Shown here: piece after piece, positions 11,105 through 23,102 of the stretch
Numbering within the stretch: position 1 is the first letter of the stretch
Layout of the letters: each line of letters starts with the position of its first letter
DNA from: Voacanga thouarsii
Lineage: Eukaryota > Streptophyta > Magnoliopsida > Gentianales > Apocynaceae
Direction of reading: 5' to 3'
Length of the DNA stretch: 64,000 nucleotides
Assembly (NCBI GenBank): GCA_026120185.1
Contig: JANUWF010001659.1
Coordinates: 2,728,001-2,792,000, forward strand
Position numbers and translations under genes: made by a program
Notes under the pieces: model-generated
Seen by the model: only the letters and a program-made list of their open reading frames with translations
What the model was told of the DNA's origin: nothing
Databases searched by the model: none

Positions 11105-11698
11105 TCAGAATGTATGAGTTCTAATAATTCGTTGGCGTTCTCCTTTTCCTAGAAAATGAGTTTTAGTCATTTTACCTAGTAAACAAGACTCGCATTCTCC
11201 ATATGATTTATAATTAAATAACCCAAAGTCACTACGCTTGTGTAACTTAGAAACACGATTTTCGTTTACATGGCCCAAACGACAATGCCATAAGTAAGAG
11301 GTGTTAGAGTTATCTATTTTAGGTTTCTTATTGTTTATATTGAGAATTGGATTATTCAAGTCTAGAACATATAAATCATTAACCAAAGTTGCTGAACTAT
11401 AGTGAATATCACTCCAAGAAAAAGAACAACATTTATTCTTAAATATTAAATGAAATCCACATAAGTCTAAACACGCAATTGAGAAAATATTTTTCATTAA
11501 AACTGGTACATAATAACAGTTTTTCAGTTCTAGAATTAATCCCGAAGGTAGGTTCAGCTCGTATGTCCCCACAGCAAGTGCAGCAACCTTTGCCCCATTT
11601 GCAGTATGTAAGTCCACATTGCCTTTCTCTAGCCTTCTACTGCTTTTTAGTCCCTGCAAGTTATTGCACAAATGAGAACCACATCCGGTATCCAATAC
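11105..11698 (-). pseudogene. Element B pol: aspartic protease and GAG-pre-integrase zinc domain
   Basis: An open frame of 196 codons starts with the protease active-site triad DTG in MDTGCGSHLCNNLQG and continues with ELNLPSGLILELKNCYYVP and KNIFSIACLD. The GAG-pre-integrase domain follows: LWHCRLGHVNENRV, then CESCLLGKMTKTHF, giving the H-H-C-C zinc ligands. In the family the protease processes the polyprotein. The Met is only the first ATG; the real polyprotein is continuous with gag upstream. The frame ends in a frameshift before the integrase core. Confidence 0.88.
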
Positions 11699-12560
11699 CT
11701 ATATCTCATTTCTAAAGGCAGTATTTATCTCAATTATAAACATAGTCGGAGTAGAAGTAGAAGTGCTTATAAGCTTCTCTTTCTGTTTCTTGTCCTTAAT
11801 GGTCTCCAAGTAGGCTTTGCAATTGCGCCTCCAGTGGCCCATCTTCCCACAATGATGGCATGGGCCCTTGGTAGCTGCATCATTCTTGTTCACACCACCT
11901 TTGAATTTCATGGGAGCCTTCTTTTTCTTCTTTTAAACTTTCTTCTTAGAAGAGGAAGATTCTACTATTAAAACTACATTGGAATCCTTCTTCATGGAGG
12001 ACTCCGCAGTTTTGAGAAGATTGATCAACTCAGGAATGGTGGACTCAATCTTGTTCATCTGATAGTTAATCATAAATTGTGAGAAACTATTAGGCAAAGA
12101 TGTAGAATTAAGTCAACACTTAAGTTATGATCCATTGCCAACCCGGGAGATCTAAGCTTCTCTATTAAGCCCAGCATCTTCAGCCCATGAGTGGCCACAG
12201 AAGAACCCTCTACCATTTTGCTATGAAATAGTTGCTTCGAGATCTTATATCTCTCAGTTCTGGCTTGGGCATCAAACAGCTCTCAAAGATGTAAAATGAT
12301 CGATTGAGCATTCATATGCTTGTGCTGTTTTTGCAACTCAGGAGTCATGGATGCCAACATAATACATGATGTTGTATCACTATCCTCCTTGTGCCTCTTG
12401 TGAACAGCATGCTCATCAGCATGAGCATCTTGGGTTGGTGGTGGTGGAATAGGAGCATCTAGCACGTAGAGCAACTTTTCTGATTTGAGAACAATTCTCA
12501 AATTTCTATACCAGTCGAGATAGTTTGATTTAGTTGGTTTCCAAGATGCTACGTAAGTTT
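11699..12560 (-). pseudogene. Element B gag with CCHC zinc knuckle
   Basis: The N-terminal gag reads NYLDWYRNLRIVLKSEKLLYVLDAPIPPPP (12400-12540), the usual copia gag opening. The C-terminal end (11699-11911) has the nucleocapsid knuckle CHHCGKMGHWRRNC. Between them (11912-12282) the frame is shifted and carries stops. The start codon is uncertain: no ATG lies in frame just upstream of YVASWKPTKSN. In the family this protein packages RNA and forms the virus-like particle. Confidence 0.82.
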
Positions 12561-14000
12561 AGGTTTATTGACATGATGCAAGTGACCTAGATATAAGGAT
12601 AGAGAGCATTACCTACTTGTATATACACATTATATGTAAATAATTAGGACTTTAATTAAGCGCATTTTTACTCTACTATTTTACTCAAACCAATAGTCCC
12701 CACTACTGATTCGGGAAAGCCCGCTGGAAGTTTTTCTAGTAGACCGGTATCCAAATTTCTCAAAAATAACCTTGGGTTTGCCCAACAAGCCACCCTTAAG
12801 TTCATTGGTAGGTATCCAATACCAATTACATCGTATGTAACTATCGGATCATTGGGTGATTAATAGCTTTTAATCTTAAAGCCTTTTGGGCTACCCCAAC
12901 TTTTCCTCTAAATTTCTTTATGCTTGAGTTTGCCCAATCGGGATAAAGAATTTAGTTAAACCCGACCCATTAATCAGGAATTTAATTCCATAGCTTGAAC
13001 ATGCCCGATGTCAAGTAGGCTTGGGTTTGCCCAACAATCTGGTCTCGAAAAAGGACTCTCGTTCTTACTATATTAATGGAAGGAATTAAGATTAATATTA
13101 ATTGAGGGATTTGTTACTTTTAGTGATTTTATTGAATGACATGCATAAAAATCAATAAATCACATAATTGATAATCATGGTAATAAAGTGATTACGTGGT
13201 ATAGTTATGGACTTTACCCTAAATTAATTTCTTGGAACTATAAAGGAAATTAATATAGTTAACCCTATGTATTCATGCATGATTCAAGTAGAAGGTCTTA
13301 CCTTCTCACCTTGTTTTGGTTGCCATCTCCAAAATTAAAAATAATTCTACTCCTATCTAACCTATGTAGACTAATTACATAATTTCCTAAAGAGAGAAAC
13401 CTCGAGTTACATTCAAGGGGAGTTAGATGAGAAGAGAATTACACAAGAATTCTAGAAAAGGTAGGACACGCAAGCCCTATTTCATAAAAAACCAAAACTG
13501 TAAAATGCATGAACAGATATAATTGGTTTTAGTCCATAACCATCCACCATGCCATTGACTATGCTTAAATAAAATAAACATATACTTTTTATTATTCAAA
13601 AATCACTATTTTGGAAAAATAAAACAAAATCTAAAATCAATATTTTAGAAAAATACATTAATTTTAAAATTTTAAAATCACTATTTTGAAAAATAAAATT
13701 GTTTGTCTCAAAACTAATTTTGAAAAAAATGCTTTTGGGTCTCGTCTCACAAACGATTTCTGGATATTCGCGAAACAGCACGCAACCAGTGCCAGCTTGG
13801 AGGCCGGCGCCGGCTGTGGTCTGGAACAATGGTGGCGATTTTAAAAAATTTCCAGAAACAATTTCTGGTGCTTTCTTCTTCTGCAAATTTTCAGTGAGAA
13901 CGATTCTCAGTAGTATTTTCTATTTTAAAGCTCAAAATAATAACCAATTTGTTAGTTTAAACAAAACCAAAACAGAAAATTAAGAGGAGATGGAAGGCAA
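12561..14000 (-). mobile_element. Element B 5' leader, left part
   Basis: This is noncoding sequence between gag and the insertion point of element C; the rest of the leader is at 32289-32529. Three imperfect copies of 'cttgggtttgcccaa' lie near 12773, 12925 and 13020. From 13590 to 13730 there is a short AT-rich reiterated stretch built on 'atcaatattttagaaaaat'. A brief GC-rich island (13775-13835) holds 'aggccggcgccggctg'. The small ORFs at 13596-13983 have no recognisable product. Confidence 0.7.
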
Positions 14001-14005
14001 CAACC
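14001..14005. repeat. TSD of element C, left copy (CAACC)
   Basis: CAACC stands immediately before C and again at 32284-32288 after it. Confidence 0.88.
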
Positions 14006-16046
14006 TGAAGAGATTGAACTAATAGAGCATGCTTTCACAGTGAACAAAAATGGAAGAACATGACATAATATCAGAGTATTGGAGCAGCATGGTGGGCTTG
14101 AAACATACCTGTTGGAGCCTTAAAAACATGAAGAACATGGTTGAATCAATTGAAGCTCAAAAACAGCTTCTACCTTCAACGTCCATGAACACCAGTGAAC
14201 CTCTGTGCACTGCATTTCTTCCTTTGGTGGAAAATTAATGCTAGCTTTTTAATTTACGGAATATTCCTAGCCTAATCTTTGTTGGTGAGCATAGAATTTG
14301 GGAGAGAAAGGCTTTTCAATTTTTCCCACAAACTCACGATTCATGTTCACTCTCTGGCTTCTTTGGTTCACAGAATACAAAGGCTAATGAAGAAAACCAA
14401 AAGTCAGGAAAGAAAAGGCCACGAGAGAGAGAGCCAAGAGTCTCAGGAAAAACATTTTTATTGTTTTCCTCTTTCTTTTATTTTATTTTTCCACACAGAA
14501 AGCCAAGAGTCATGAAACCAAAAATAATTATTTTGATAAAAATAATATTCCCGAGATTTAATACCCAAATATTATTAACAAAATAAATTTTTACTTCACC
14601 CTAAACTCTTCTAAACTGTGTTCGGAAAAATTCTATGGTCCAGGCTATTGGGCCAAAATAATATTTATTATTTTTCTTGAACCTGAAAAATCCAAAATAA
14701 TAAACATTAATTATTTTCTTTGGGATTAAATAAATAACCCAATAAATAATTAATGGACCCAAATGAACCAAAAAAATAATTAAACATTAATTATTTATTT
14801 CTTGAGATTTAATTAAATAAATAACCCAATAAATAATTAAATAATAATTATTTTCCTCTAGTTTAAGTTCCGGTTAATTTTCTAAGTATTCAAACTGGAC
14901 CCAGGTCCTGAATAATTAATTAACCAATTAAACCAGATAATAAATTTCTCTCCATTTTTTTTATTCCAGTTCAATAATAAATTAGACTTCTCGAATAAAA
15001 TAAAACTCTCTCAACTGAGATCATTTTCTCAACCCAAAAATTAATTAGAACTTACAGGTTATTCCGATGACCAAAAAGACAAATCATCTTGGCTACTAAA
15101 ATGACCAAAATACCCCTACTATATAAATAGATATATTTTGTATTTTAAATATTTCCTAATATCACCATAAGAAAATATTTACCCTAAGGACAATGCTGCA
15201 TTAGCAGAGTCTTCGACCTACAAGTGAAATGACTAAAATACCCCTCTACACATCGCCGTACATTTAGAGAGGAAGAAGTGTACTAACACCTCTCTAAAAG
15301 ACATCTACCATCCTTAAACTTCTAGTCCAATGATCCACGACTTCCTGGAGTGTTTCTGCTTTCCAAGGGAGCGACCTTAAAGCAAACATCCAAGTCACGT
15401 TTCCCAAGGCCCTGGATATTTAGATAACTTGGACAACCACAAGGGGCGATATAGTGTAGAAACTATCTTGTACAAGTCTGTCTTAACTAGCTAGTCACAC
15501 ATACCTAACATACAAGTATATTGGCCCTCCGATAGAACCTCAACTATAGTATATCAAAGCATATGATTTCAGCTTTGCCAGACCACCAACTCATACTTAA
15601 GTCATAGAGTACTAGTTCACGCTGTAGCGGTAATAGTCTAGGTTTCTACCATATAGTACTTTTTAGAAACAATTACTATAGGTCCTATTCTACGTATTCG
15701 AAATACGCTTATGTCATGAAGTGAGTGGACTACTCACTGGCTAAAGATAAGCTATTCCCCATTTGGAACTCATAACATAATAACCTAAACATGAAGAGAT
15801 TCTCATTCTCATCAATCGATTAAGAATAACTGTTCATGTGTTTAAATAACCCATGATCCATACCTTACTGTGAAAGACCTCCATTCACATGGATCACTTA
15901 TTCAAACACAATGGGTCTGTTCCAAACAAAAATGTACACAAATAAAGAAAATTATTTCACAAACGATTTCTGACAAATAAATTCTTTTAATAACATATTC
16001 AATATTTTCATCAGAAAAACTAGTCTAAGAGGGCATATTCCCAACA
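14006..16046 (-). repeat. 3' LTR of copia element C
   Basis: It is 2041 bases, TGAAGAGATTG to CCCAACA; on the minus strand it reads TGTTGGG...CTTCA. The partner LTR begins at 25846 and ends at 32283 around an insertion. The complement of a polypurine tract (atctcccacttgcac) follows at 16047. Its right half (15060-16046) is similar in layout to LTR A, including 'ctacgtattcgaaatacgc'. A 62-codon frame at 14050-14238 is matched at 25890-26078 in the partner LTR; I recognise no product. Confidence 0.93.
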
Positions 16047-17107
16047 ATCTCCCACTTGCACTCTAAGACTAGGTAAGTCCATAGGTGCCCACCCCAATGG
16101 CATCAAAGTGTCTCTTGAAGACCCTCAGCTAAAGGCTTGGTGAATGGATCTACTAGATTGTTCTCATAGGCAATCTGTTCCACCACGACTTCCCATCTCT
16201 GGAAATCCCGGACCAGGTGGTACTACCTCACTATACGCTTCCCTTCCTTATGGTTCCAAGGTTCTTTTGAGGTACGCTTTACAGCATGTCAACTAACCGC
16301 CCCAAGGTTTGACTGATATCTGCTAATTAAGCCTACGACAAAACAGATATCTGGCCTAGTACACAGCATGGCGTACATGAGACTTCCCACAGCCGAAGCG
16401 TAGGGAATCCTACTCATTCTGTCATTTTCTTCTTAAGACTTAAGACAGTCCCTTGAAAAAAGCGACAACCCATATCTACAAGGCATTAGAGTTCCCTTGT
16501 ATGAGTCCATGCTATACTTGGCCAGCATCTTGTCAATGTATGCGATTTGGGATAATCCTAACATTCTCTGCTTCCTATTTCTAAGAAGTCTAATCCCGAG
16601 AATGTAGCTGGCTTCTCCCAAGTCCTTCGTACTGCATTAACTAGATAGCCAAACCTTTGTAGATAACAATAACCCTACAACATTTCCAATGAATAGAATG
16701 TCATCCACATAAACACAAGACAAGAAAAACCACATTAAACCCCTCAAGATTCTTGTACATGCATGGTTCATCATCGTTTTGAATAAAATCATAAGACTTC
16801 ACAGTTTCATCAAAACGAATTTTTCACACTCTCGATGCTTGTTTAAATCCATAAATGGACTTCTTAAACTTGCAAATCATATGTTCTTGGCCTTCAGCAA
16901 TAAAACCTTCCGGTTGGGACATATAGATGTCATCACTAAGATGGCCATTTAAAAATGTCGTCTTGACATCCATTTGCCATATCTCGTAGTCATAGTGACA
17001 TACGATGGCAAGGAGGATAGGGATGGATTTAAGCATGTCCACAGGGGGAAAGATTTCCTCATAATCAATCCCTTCTTTTTAAGTATACCCTTTTGCCACA
17101 AGTCTAG
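16047..17107 (-). pseudogene. Element C pol: reverse transcriptase with internally deleted RNase H
   Basis: The RNase H tail (KEPWNHKEGKRIVR, NNLVDPFTKPLAEG) at 16060-16280 is fused near 16290 directly to the reverse transcriptase end (ISRYQSNLG), so the middle of RNase H with its acidic residues is deleted. Reverse transcriptase pieces are ASYILGIRLLRNRKQRMLGLSQ (16433-16621), the catalytic box YVDD with both Asp near 16690-16710, and LKSIPILLAIVCHYDYEIWQMDVKTTFLNG to YGFKQASR (16824-17042). Stops and frameshifts separate them. Confidence 0.85.
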
Positions 17108-18290
17108 CTATGAAGGTTTCCACCTTCCCATCTGCTCATCTCTTCCTCTTGTACACCCAATGGGTTTTATCCCTTTAGGTGAAGCTACAAGATCCCAAAT
17201 CTGATTGAAGTACATAGACACAATCTTGGCTTTCATTGCTTCATACCATAGATTTGCAACGGCATCAGCAATTGCCTCCTCATATCTAGTGGCGTCTTGT
17301 TCTTGATAGTTAGAGACTAGCTCAAAAGCTTCTCCATACCATCTATCTAGAACCCTAGACACACTCCCACTGTGACAAGGCACCATTTGTACAGTCCCTT
17401 GAGGCTGTGTCTCTTTTTGTTCCACAATCAGGTCAGAAGAAGTTGCTTCCAAAGATAACTTCTCCTCGAGTTCCAACCTAGTTGAACCTTTCGTGGAAGT
17501 ACTTAGATCATCCTCTAAATATCTAGCATTGGTACTACCCAATACTATCTGCTCCTTAGGATGATAGAAGTAACCTCTCTTTGTTCCTTTTGGATATCCA
17601 ATATAATAGCATAATTCTGATCTTGGTTCCAACTTGTCTCCCTTGATCAGTACATAAGTTGGACAACCCCATATCTTGAGATAATTTAGACTTGGCTTAC
17701 GCCTAGTCCATATCTCATAGGGTTTCCTAGGTACTGACATGGAAGGCACCAAGTTCAAAATACATGCCACTGTTTCCAGGGTATATCCCCAAAAAGTTAC
17801 TGGAAGAGTAGCATGAGACATCATGCTTCTGACCATTTCTATCAATGTCTTGTTCCTTCTTTCAGCTACTCTGTTCTGCTGGGGTGTCCCCAGCACAGAG
17901 AGTTGGGATACTATACCATGATGTTCCATGTAGTCCTTGAATTCACCTAGGAGGTACTCTCCACCACGATCCGATCGTAAGATCTTGATTAATTTACCTA
18001 TCCGACGCTCCACTTCAGCCTTAAACTCTTTGAACTTGTCAAAAGAGTCGAACTTACGTCTCATCAGGTAAACGTAACCAAACCTTGTACAATCATCCGT
18101 GAAAGTGATGAAGGACTCAAAAACCTCCTCTAGCTGGTGTAGACATGGGACCACACATATCAATGTGAACAAGACTCAGTACCTCATTGGCTCTATCCTC
18201 CTTAGGGATAAAAGACCTTTTGGTTATCTTTCCCATCAGGCAAGAGTCACACTGAGGCCAATTCTCCAATCTCAATATACCCTAAAGGCC
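17108..18290 (-). pseudogene. Element C pol: integrase and linker
   Basis: This is the longest retroelement frame in the window (354 codons from 18172). It covers ITFTDDCTRFGYVYLM, LRSDRGGEYLLGEF (Asp), TPQQNRVAERRNKTLIEMVRS (Glu kept, and the Gln codon intact, unlike A and G), FWGYTLETVACILN, YYIGYPKGTKRGYFYH, ARYLED and a linker with GSVSRVLDRWYG, ending in the start of reverse transcriptase. The first catalytic Asp (VHIDMCGPMS) lies just upstream, separated by a stop or frameshift near 18120. A GAG-pre-integrase remnant with CDSC lies at 18230-18290. Confidence 0.88.
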
Positions 18291-18659
18291 CATCATGGAT
18301 TAGCCTCTAAATCCTAGTTAAGTTCATGTGACCCAACCACAAATGCCAAAGAATTGAGTCATTGATATTGGTCCTTCTCTTCTTAGTTAAAGGTTCAAAA
18401 TTGAGCGTTATTTGATTGATTGTTAATAGGGTTTAAATAGAATAGATTTCCATGCATATGCCCAATACATAATATTTCTCCATTTCTACTGATAGAAATA
18501 CCAGAATGGAAATGTACAGAATATCCTTGATTTATAAATTTTGCAACTAAAATCAAATTCTGACGAAAACCAGGTACATATAAAATATCTATTAAAACCA
18601 CTTTATTATTACAATAAAAAACAAGATCCAGCTCTCCCACTGCAAAGGCCTAGACTTGT
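18291..18659 (-). pseudogene. Element C pol: protease C-terminal half and GAG-pre-integrase
   Basis: The frame 18395-18640 reads GELDLVFYCNNKVVLIDILY, VPGFRQNLILVAKF and GHMHGNLFYLN, the copia protease C-terminal half leading to the pre-integrase domain. The protease active-site half lies at 23103-23209, so the D' unit split the protease. The TSD CTTGT ends at 18659 and recurs at 23098-23102. Confidence 0.83.
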
Positions 18660-18912
18660 TGTGAAACCCCAGTCAGAACCAACCTTAGAGTAAGGGGGTT
18701 GGGATGCATATCATACTTAATTGCATATTTGAATATATTTTTATATGAGTTTATGTGCTTTGAATTTGTGTTTTATAGTCTAGAGGGCTTGATTATGATT
18801 ATTGGGTAAGAATGGCAAAATGGTAATTTTTGCTTGAGGAGGAAATATGGAGATAGCTTGAGGATTAAATAGAAAAAATACTTTAGAGAGAAAATAAAAA
18901 CAAGGGTTGTTA

Positions 18913-18967
18913 TGGTTTAGTGGTTAGAGCTTTGGAATTAATTCTTGAGGTCTTGGGTTCAAATTCC
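18913..18967 (+). promoter_or_regulatory. tRNA-like A box and B box inside LTR D'
   Basis: TGGTTTAGTGGTTAGAGC (18913-18930) resembles the internal A box of RNA polymerase III promoters and GGGTTCAAATTCC (18955-18967) the B box, 42 bases apart start to start. The same pair with the same spacing is present in D at 27559 and 27601. No complete cloverleaf is evident. It may be a tRNA-derived (SINE-like) remnant absorbed into the LTR; function is inferred only. Confidence 0.5.
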
Positions 18968-20546
18968 ATCGTGGAGCTTTAGCATGATTAAATTTTATTT
19001 TTGCTTGGGAAGGGGTATTTTCGGCCTTAAGAACCTTAGCATAGGGTAGAGGTGTTGTCCTAGGGGAGATATGATAGGAGTACTCTAATCCTATTCTTGT
19101 GCCTACTCAAAAATTTCCTAAGAGAATTCATTTCTTCTTGATCTTTAATTTCATATAATTCTCAATTCATTAGATTGGTCAAATTTATTCTAGCCAATTT
19201 CATTCCAGAAATTTTAGTAAAGTGCTGTGGCTTTGAAGGTTCAAAATGTCTTAGTGAAAGACACCTTATGGTCTGAAAATGTGGTAGAGATGTGGGAGAT
19301 TCCAAGAGAATAAATCCCTCTACTGAACCTTCTAAAATTGCACTCTAGCTAGGTTCATTTTCCTTGATGGCATGAACTGAAATTTTTCTAGCTTCTTGTG
19401 CCTTCAAGGTGTCAAAATTCTTAGTCATTATTTCCTCCCAAATGCTTCCAGAAAATGGCCTTTTGATCAGCTTGAGATCATAATTTTTCTGGCCATTTTC
19501 AGACTGCACAAATGCTGTGCAAAACCAGAGAAATTTCTGGTTGAATTCGCAGCTTTGGAGGTCCGAAACCAAGCTGTTTTCTTTTAGTTTTTGCTCAGCA
19601 TCTTAGCCACATTTTTCCTCCATAAAGAATGCTAGAAACCAGCCTTGAAAGACCCCTAAAATCTTCTCTAAACTCTCTACAAGCTGACTGGAAAATGGCA
19701 GCCAAAACTGTCCAGAAATTCCAGCACCTTGCGAAAATTCTGTACAGGAAAATTTTCAACTTTGTTTCCTAATTCATCCCTGGCCAAAACTTCATCTTTC
19801 TTCTGCACAAACCACTCGTAAACAGCTATGATCAGAACTCCATTGTCCTCCCCAAGCTCCTGTCCAAAAATCTCTCCAGCAAATCTCTGCAATCATGCTT
19901 TGATTAGATACCAAAATTCCAGCAACATTAATTTAACAACCTTCCATAAAATGTTCCTCAACCAACCAAACTTATTCTTCACCATTTCACTCCATCTGTT
20001 CAGCCACCATTACCCCTCTTCAATCAGCTTTCATCCAGCAGAAACACTGGACAACAATTCGGCTATAGTAGCTTCCCAAAAGCTCTCCAATGATCAAAGA
20101 TATTCTTGCTATATTTAGTTTCCAAATTTGGTTCTTTAAGATATTCTTTTAGGATTTCAACAACTAGCCTTTCCTTTTCCCTTCCAAACCAGAGAATCAT
20201 CTTCCTAAACCCTACAACCAATTCGGCCAGCCCTAATCCTCTAGAATTTTGGCAGCTGCAAATTAAAACCTCTCAATTCCCTTCAACCTTCAAGAACACA
20301 AAACACACCAAGAACACCTACTCATTCGTTTCACCTAATACCTCTCCCAATCACTTCAAACTACTGCTAAAAACTCCAGAATTCATCTACTCACTGCTGT
20401 GAGTCCATCCACACCATTCTTAACATCAAACTCCAAAATCCAACTTACTAGTTTGGATAAAAAACCAGAAAATTTGTGAAGACTCAAGAACACCTTCAAG
20501 GTAGGATTGTTCTAACAACTTCATCTTCTCCAATCTTGATCTCTAA

Positions 20547-20548
<2 letters not shown>

Positions 20549-20585
<37 letters not shown>
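20549..20585. repeat. (TA)n microsatellite, with (CT)n at 20604-20625
   Basis: A pure AT dinucleotide run is followed by a short CT run inside D'. The matching place in D has a shorter AT run and a much longer CT run (29268-29311). Confidence 0.9.
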
Positions 20586-20588
<3 letters not shown>

Positions 20589-22377
20589 TAAACATGCTAA
20601 TGGACTCTCTCTCTCTCTCTCTCCCTCTTGGCTGAATGACTTCTTCACCAATGGCCATGCTTTCTCCATCTCTCTTGGACGAATCTGGCATCTAGGAGTT
20701 GAGATCCATTCAAAACTCCTTCAAGGTACTCACCAATCAAGTAAGCTTTTTCAACCCTTCTTTTAAATTCTAGATTCATGTCTCTAGGATGATGTTGATA
20801 GAAGATGGATTATGGATAGGATTTGAGTATGTCTTGTTGAGATTGAAGCATGAATATATGTATGAATATGAAGGAGGTGGGATTTATGCATGAGTTGATT
20901 ATCTTGGTTGAATGTATGGTGTTCTAGGGTTTGATGCATGTCTCCATGATCAAGTATGCTAGAGATTATGTCACCTTTGGTGAATAGGATTTATATTCTT
21001 GTGTGATTATTAAAACCATGGATATATTTATGCTAGAAAAGGTTAGATCATGTCTTGATATCGTTAGATCTATGCTTATATGCATGATTTGGATAATTTG
21101 ATTAATTGAAGGGTTGTAAATGTTCATGATTGTGGTTAGCAATAGAATTATGATCATGACCTAGTTGTCCCTAAACTAAATTTTATTTCTTCAATAAAAT
21201 ATTTAATATTATGATTTTTTGCTAGTAATTTCGAAAAAACCCTAGGAATGGTAGATTTGGATTATTATATATAATAAGGATATTTTAGTTAAATAAATAA
21301 TAGCTTTTGCCAGAAAAATAAAATATATAATATTATATATAAAATGATAATATAAAATAAAGCCTTTTATGAAAATAATCATAATAAGTAAAATATTTAC
21401 TATTAAAATTTAATTATTATCTTTTAACCAAAACTTACTAAAATTTATTTAGTATCTTTCAATCAAGACTCATTAAAATTTATTTTCAACTAATTTTAAT
21501 TATCAATTATTTTATAGCAATTAATTATTAATAAATTATTATTTTACCTAGTACCACCTATGACTTTTCATCAAATAAACTATAAATTATTTTAGCAAGA
21601 TTTAAACATTCAACTTAATAGTACCTATTTCCCAAAACTCTAATTATTTTAAATATCAAATTAGGCTTAGCTTATAAACCTATTTATTTAAAGTTTGGCC
21701 TTAAAGCTTGGGACACTAGGATCATGGTGGTAATGAGTTGAGTTGTTTTAAATTGAGAAAGTGGATTTTGGCTTGAGTTTGATTGTGGTTTGTATTTGCC
21801 CAAGTGGGGTTAGGTCAGCTGTTGGAGACCTTTTATTGTGAGCAAGAATCAGGTAAGTTCCTGCATAAAACTTGTTTGATGAAAAATGATTTTTTTATGG
21901 CAAGCCAAATGTAGAGTGCATGGTCACTCATTTCTGTAAAGGCAATTGAGAATTATTTCCATTCTCATTTCAGACAAATAAATTATTTTCAAATCAAGGG
22001 GCAGTTTTACTCAAAACCTAAAACTCTTTCAAAAACCAGTTTTGCCCCAAACTTTGGAAAACCTTAATTTCCATTTTCCAAGTGGAACTATGTTTTGTTC
22101 ATTTTTCCTAAGTGGGATACGTTACATTGAGTACTCAATAACGGTAGGCTAGTAGTACTAATTTTGAAGAGCAAGAGTGAGTCTTCTGGCAGGAGGCCAC
22201 CTCCAGAAGATAAGCTCAACTCAGAGAAACGTCAGTACTACTTAATCATGCTAGTCCGAGCTAGCAATTTTTATTTCAGTCAAGTGAGTGTGTTATGCCG
22301 GAATGGACACCCGGTTGTTGTTTGGGTATAGAGAATGAGGAGTATCTTGCCCGATAGACCGATCACCTACCTTTTGT

Positions 22378-22725
22378 CAGTCTGCACAAAGTATGGCATA
22401 CTGACCATGTGGACATGAGGCCCAACGTGTGGTAACCCATGACCACCCTTTTTGAGTGGTTGATTTTATTGTACTTGTATGGTTTGAAAGCCAAAACACC
22501 ACTCTTTTTTTTTAAACATCATTCATTTCTTGCAAGTATTTCTTTTATCAGTCTGCACAAAGTGTGGCATTCTGACCGTTGTATGGTTATAGGGCCCAAC
22601 GTGTGGTAACCCATGACCACTTTTTGAGTGGTTGATTTTATTGTGCACTTGTATGGTTTCAAAAAGAGAAAAATACCACTCTTGCTTTTGACTAATGTTT
22701 ATTGCTGGCCAATATTTCTCTTATA
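22378..22725 (+). repeat. Tandem duplication of about 171 bases in D'
   Basis: 'cagtctgcacaaagt' starts at 22378 and again at 22549. Both copies continue through 'aacgtgtggtaacccatgac' and 'gagtggttgattttattg'. D carries only one full copy with a short partial repeat (31090-31190), so the duplication arose in the D' lineage. Confidence 0.85.
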
Positions 22726-23102
22726 AAGATTTCACACTTTGCATCCACAAACTGTTTTCACTGAACACCCAAAGCACACACGGACTTATTGAGATTTCTG
22801 TCTCATCACCTTCTTACCATATTTCAGGTCGATCCTGCTATGGGGATGAGTATCTAGTGTTATCTGCCTTGGAAGAGAATGTTGTCATTTATTTATTTAT
22901 TTTTTTATGTATTGCTTTGGGGAGTTGAGAGTGGATAATTTTATTTATGGATTTATTCTTGGGATGTAATAAATTTTAAGTTAAAGTATTATTTTTATTC
23001 CGCTATTTTATTTGTGTGACCTAGTTATAAAGACCCCTTGTTCTTTGGACGGGGTGACATCCCCGGCCCTGGCGGGCCTAGGTAGCGAGGTGTTACACTT
23101 GT

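Larger units (their letters stand above)
18660..23097 (+). mobile_element. D': large gypsy-type LTR unit, probably a solo LTR
   Basis: It is 4438 bases, TGTGAAACCCC to GGTGTTACA, with the 5-base TSD CTTGT (18655-18659 and 23098-23102). It aligns along its whole length with D (27304-31692). No gag or pol is visible. The 3' end has the phrase 'ttataaagaccccttg' followed by 'gacggggtgacatcccc', a layout shared with the E and K LTR ends here. The termini, TSD and absence of coding fit a solo LTR of a gypsy element with very long LTRs; a noncoding large retrotransposon derivative is the alternative. ORFs within it (19345-22928) are low-complexity readings with no recognised product. Confidence 0.85.

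Noticed and set aside
14050..14238. 62-codon ORF shared by both C LTRs (also 25890-26078)
   Set aside because: Short, with about seven differences between copies and no domain; expected by chance in a young LTR pair.
18913..18967. A functional tRNA gene in LTR D'
   Set aside because: Only A- and B-box-like motifs are present; acceptor, anticodon and T stems do not pair into a cloverleaf by eye.
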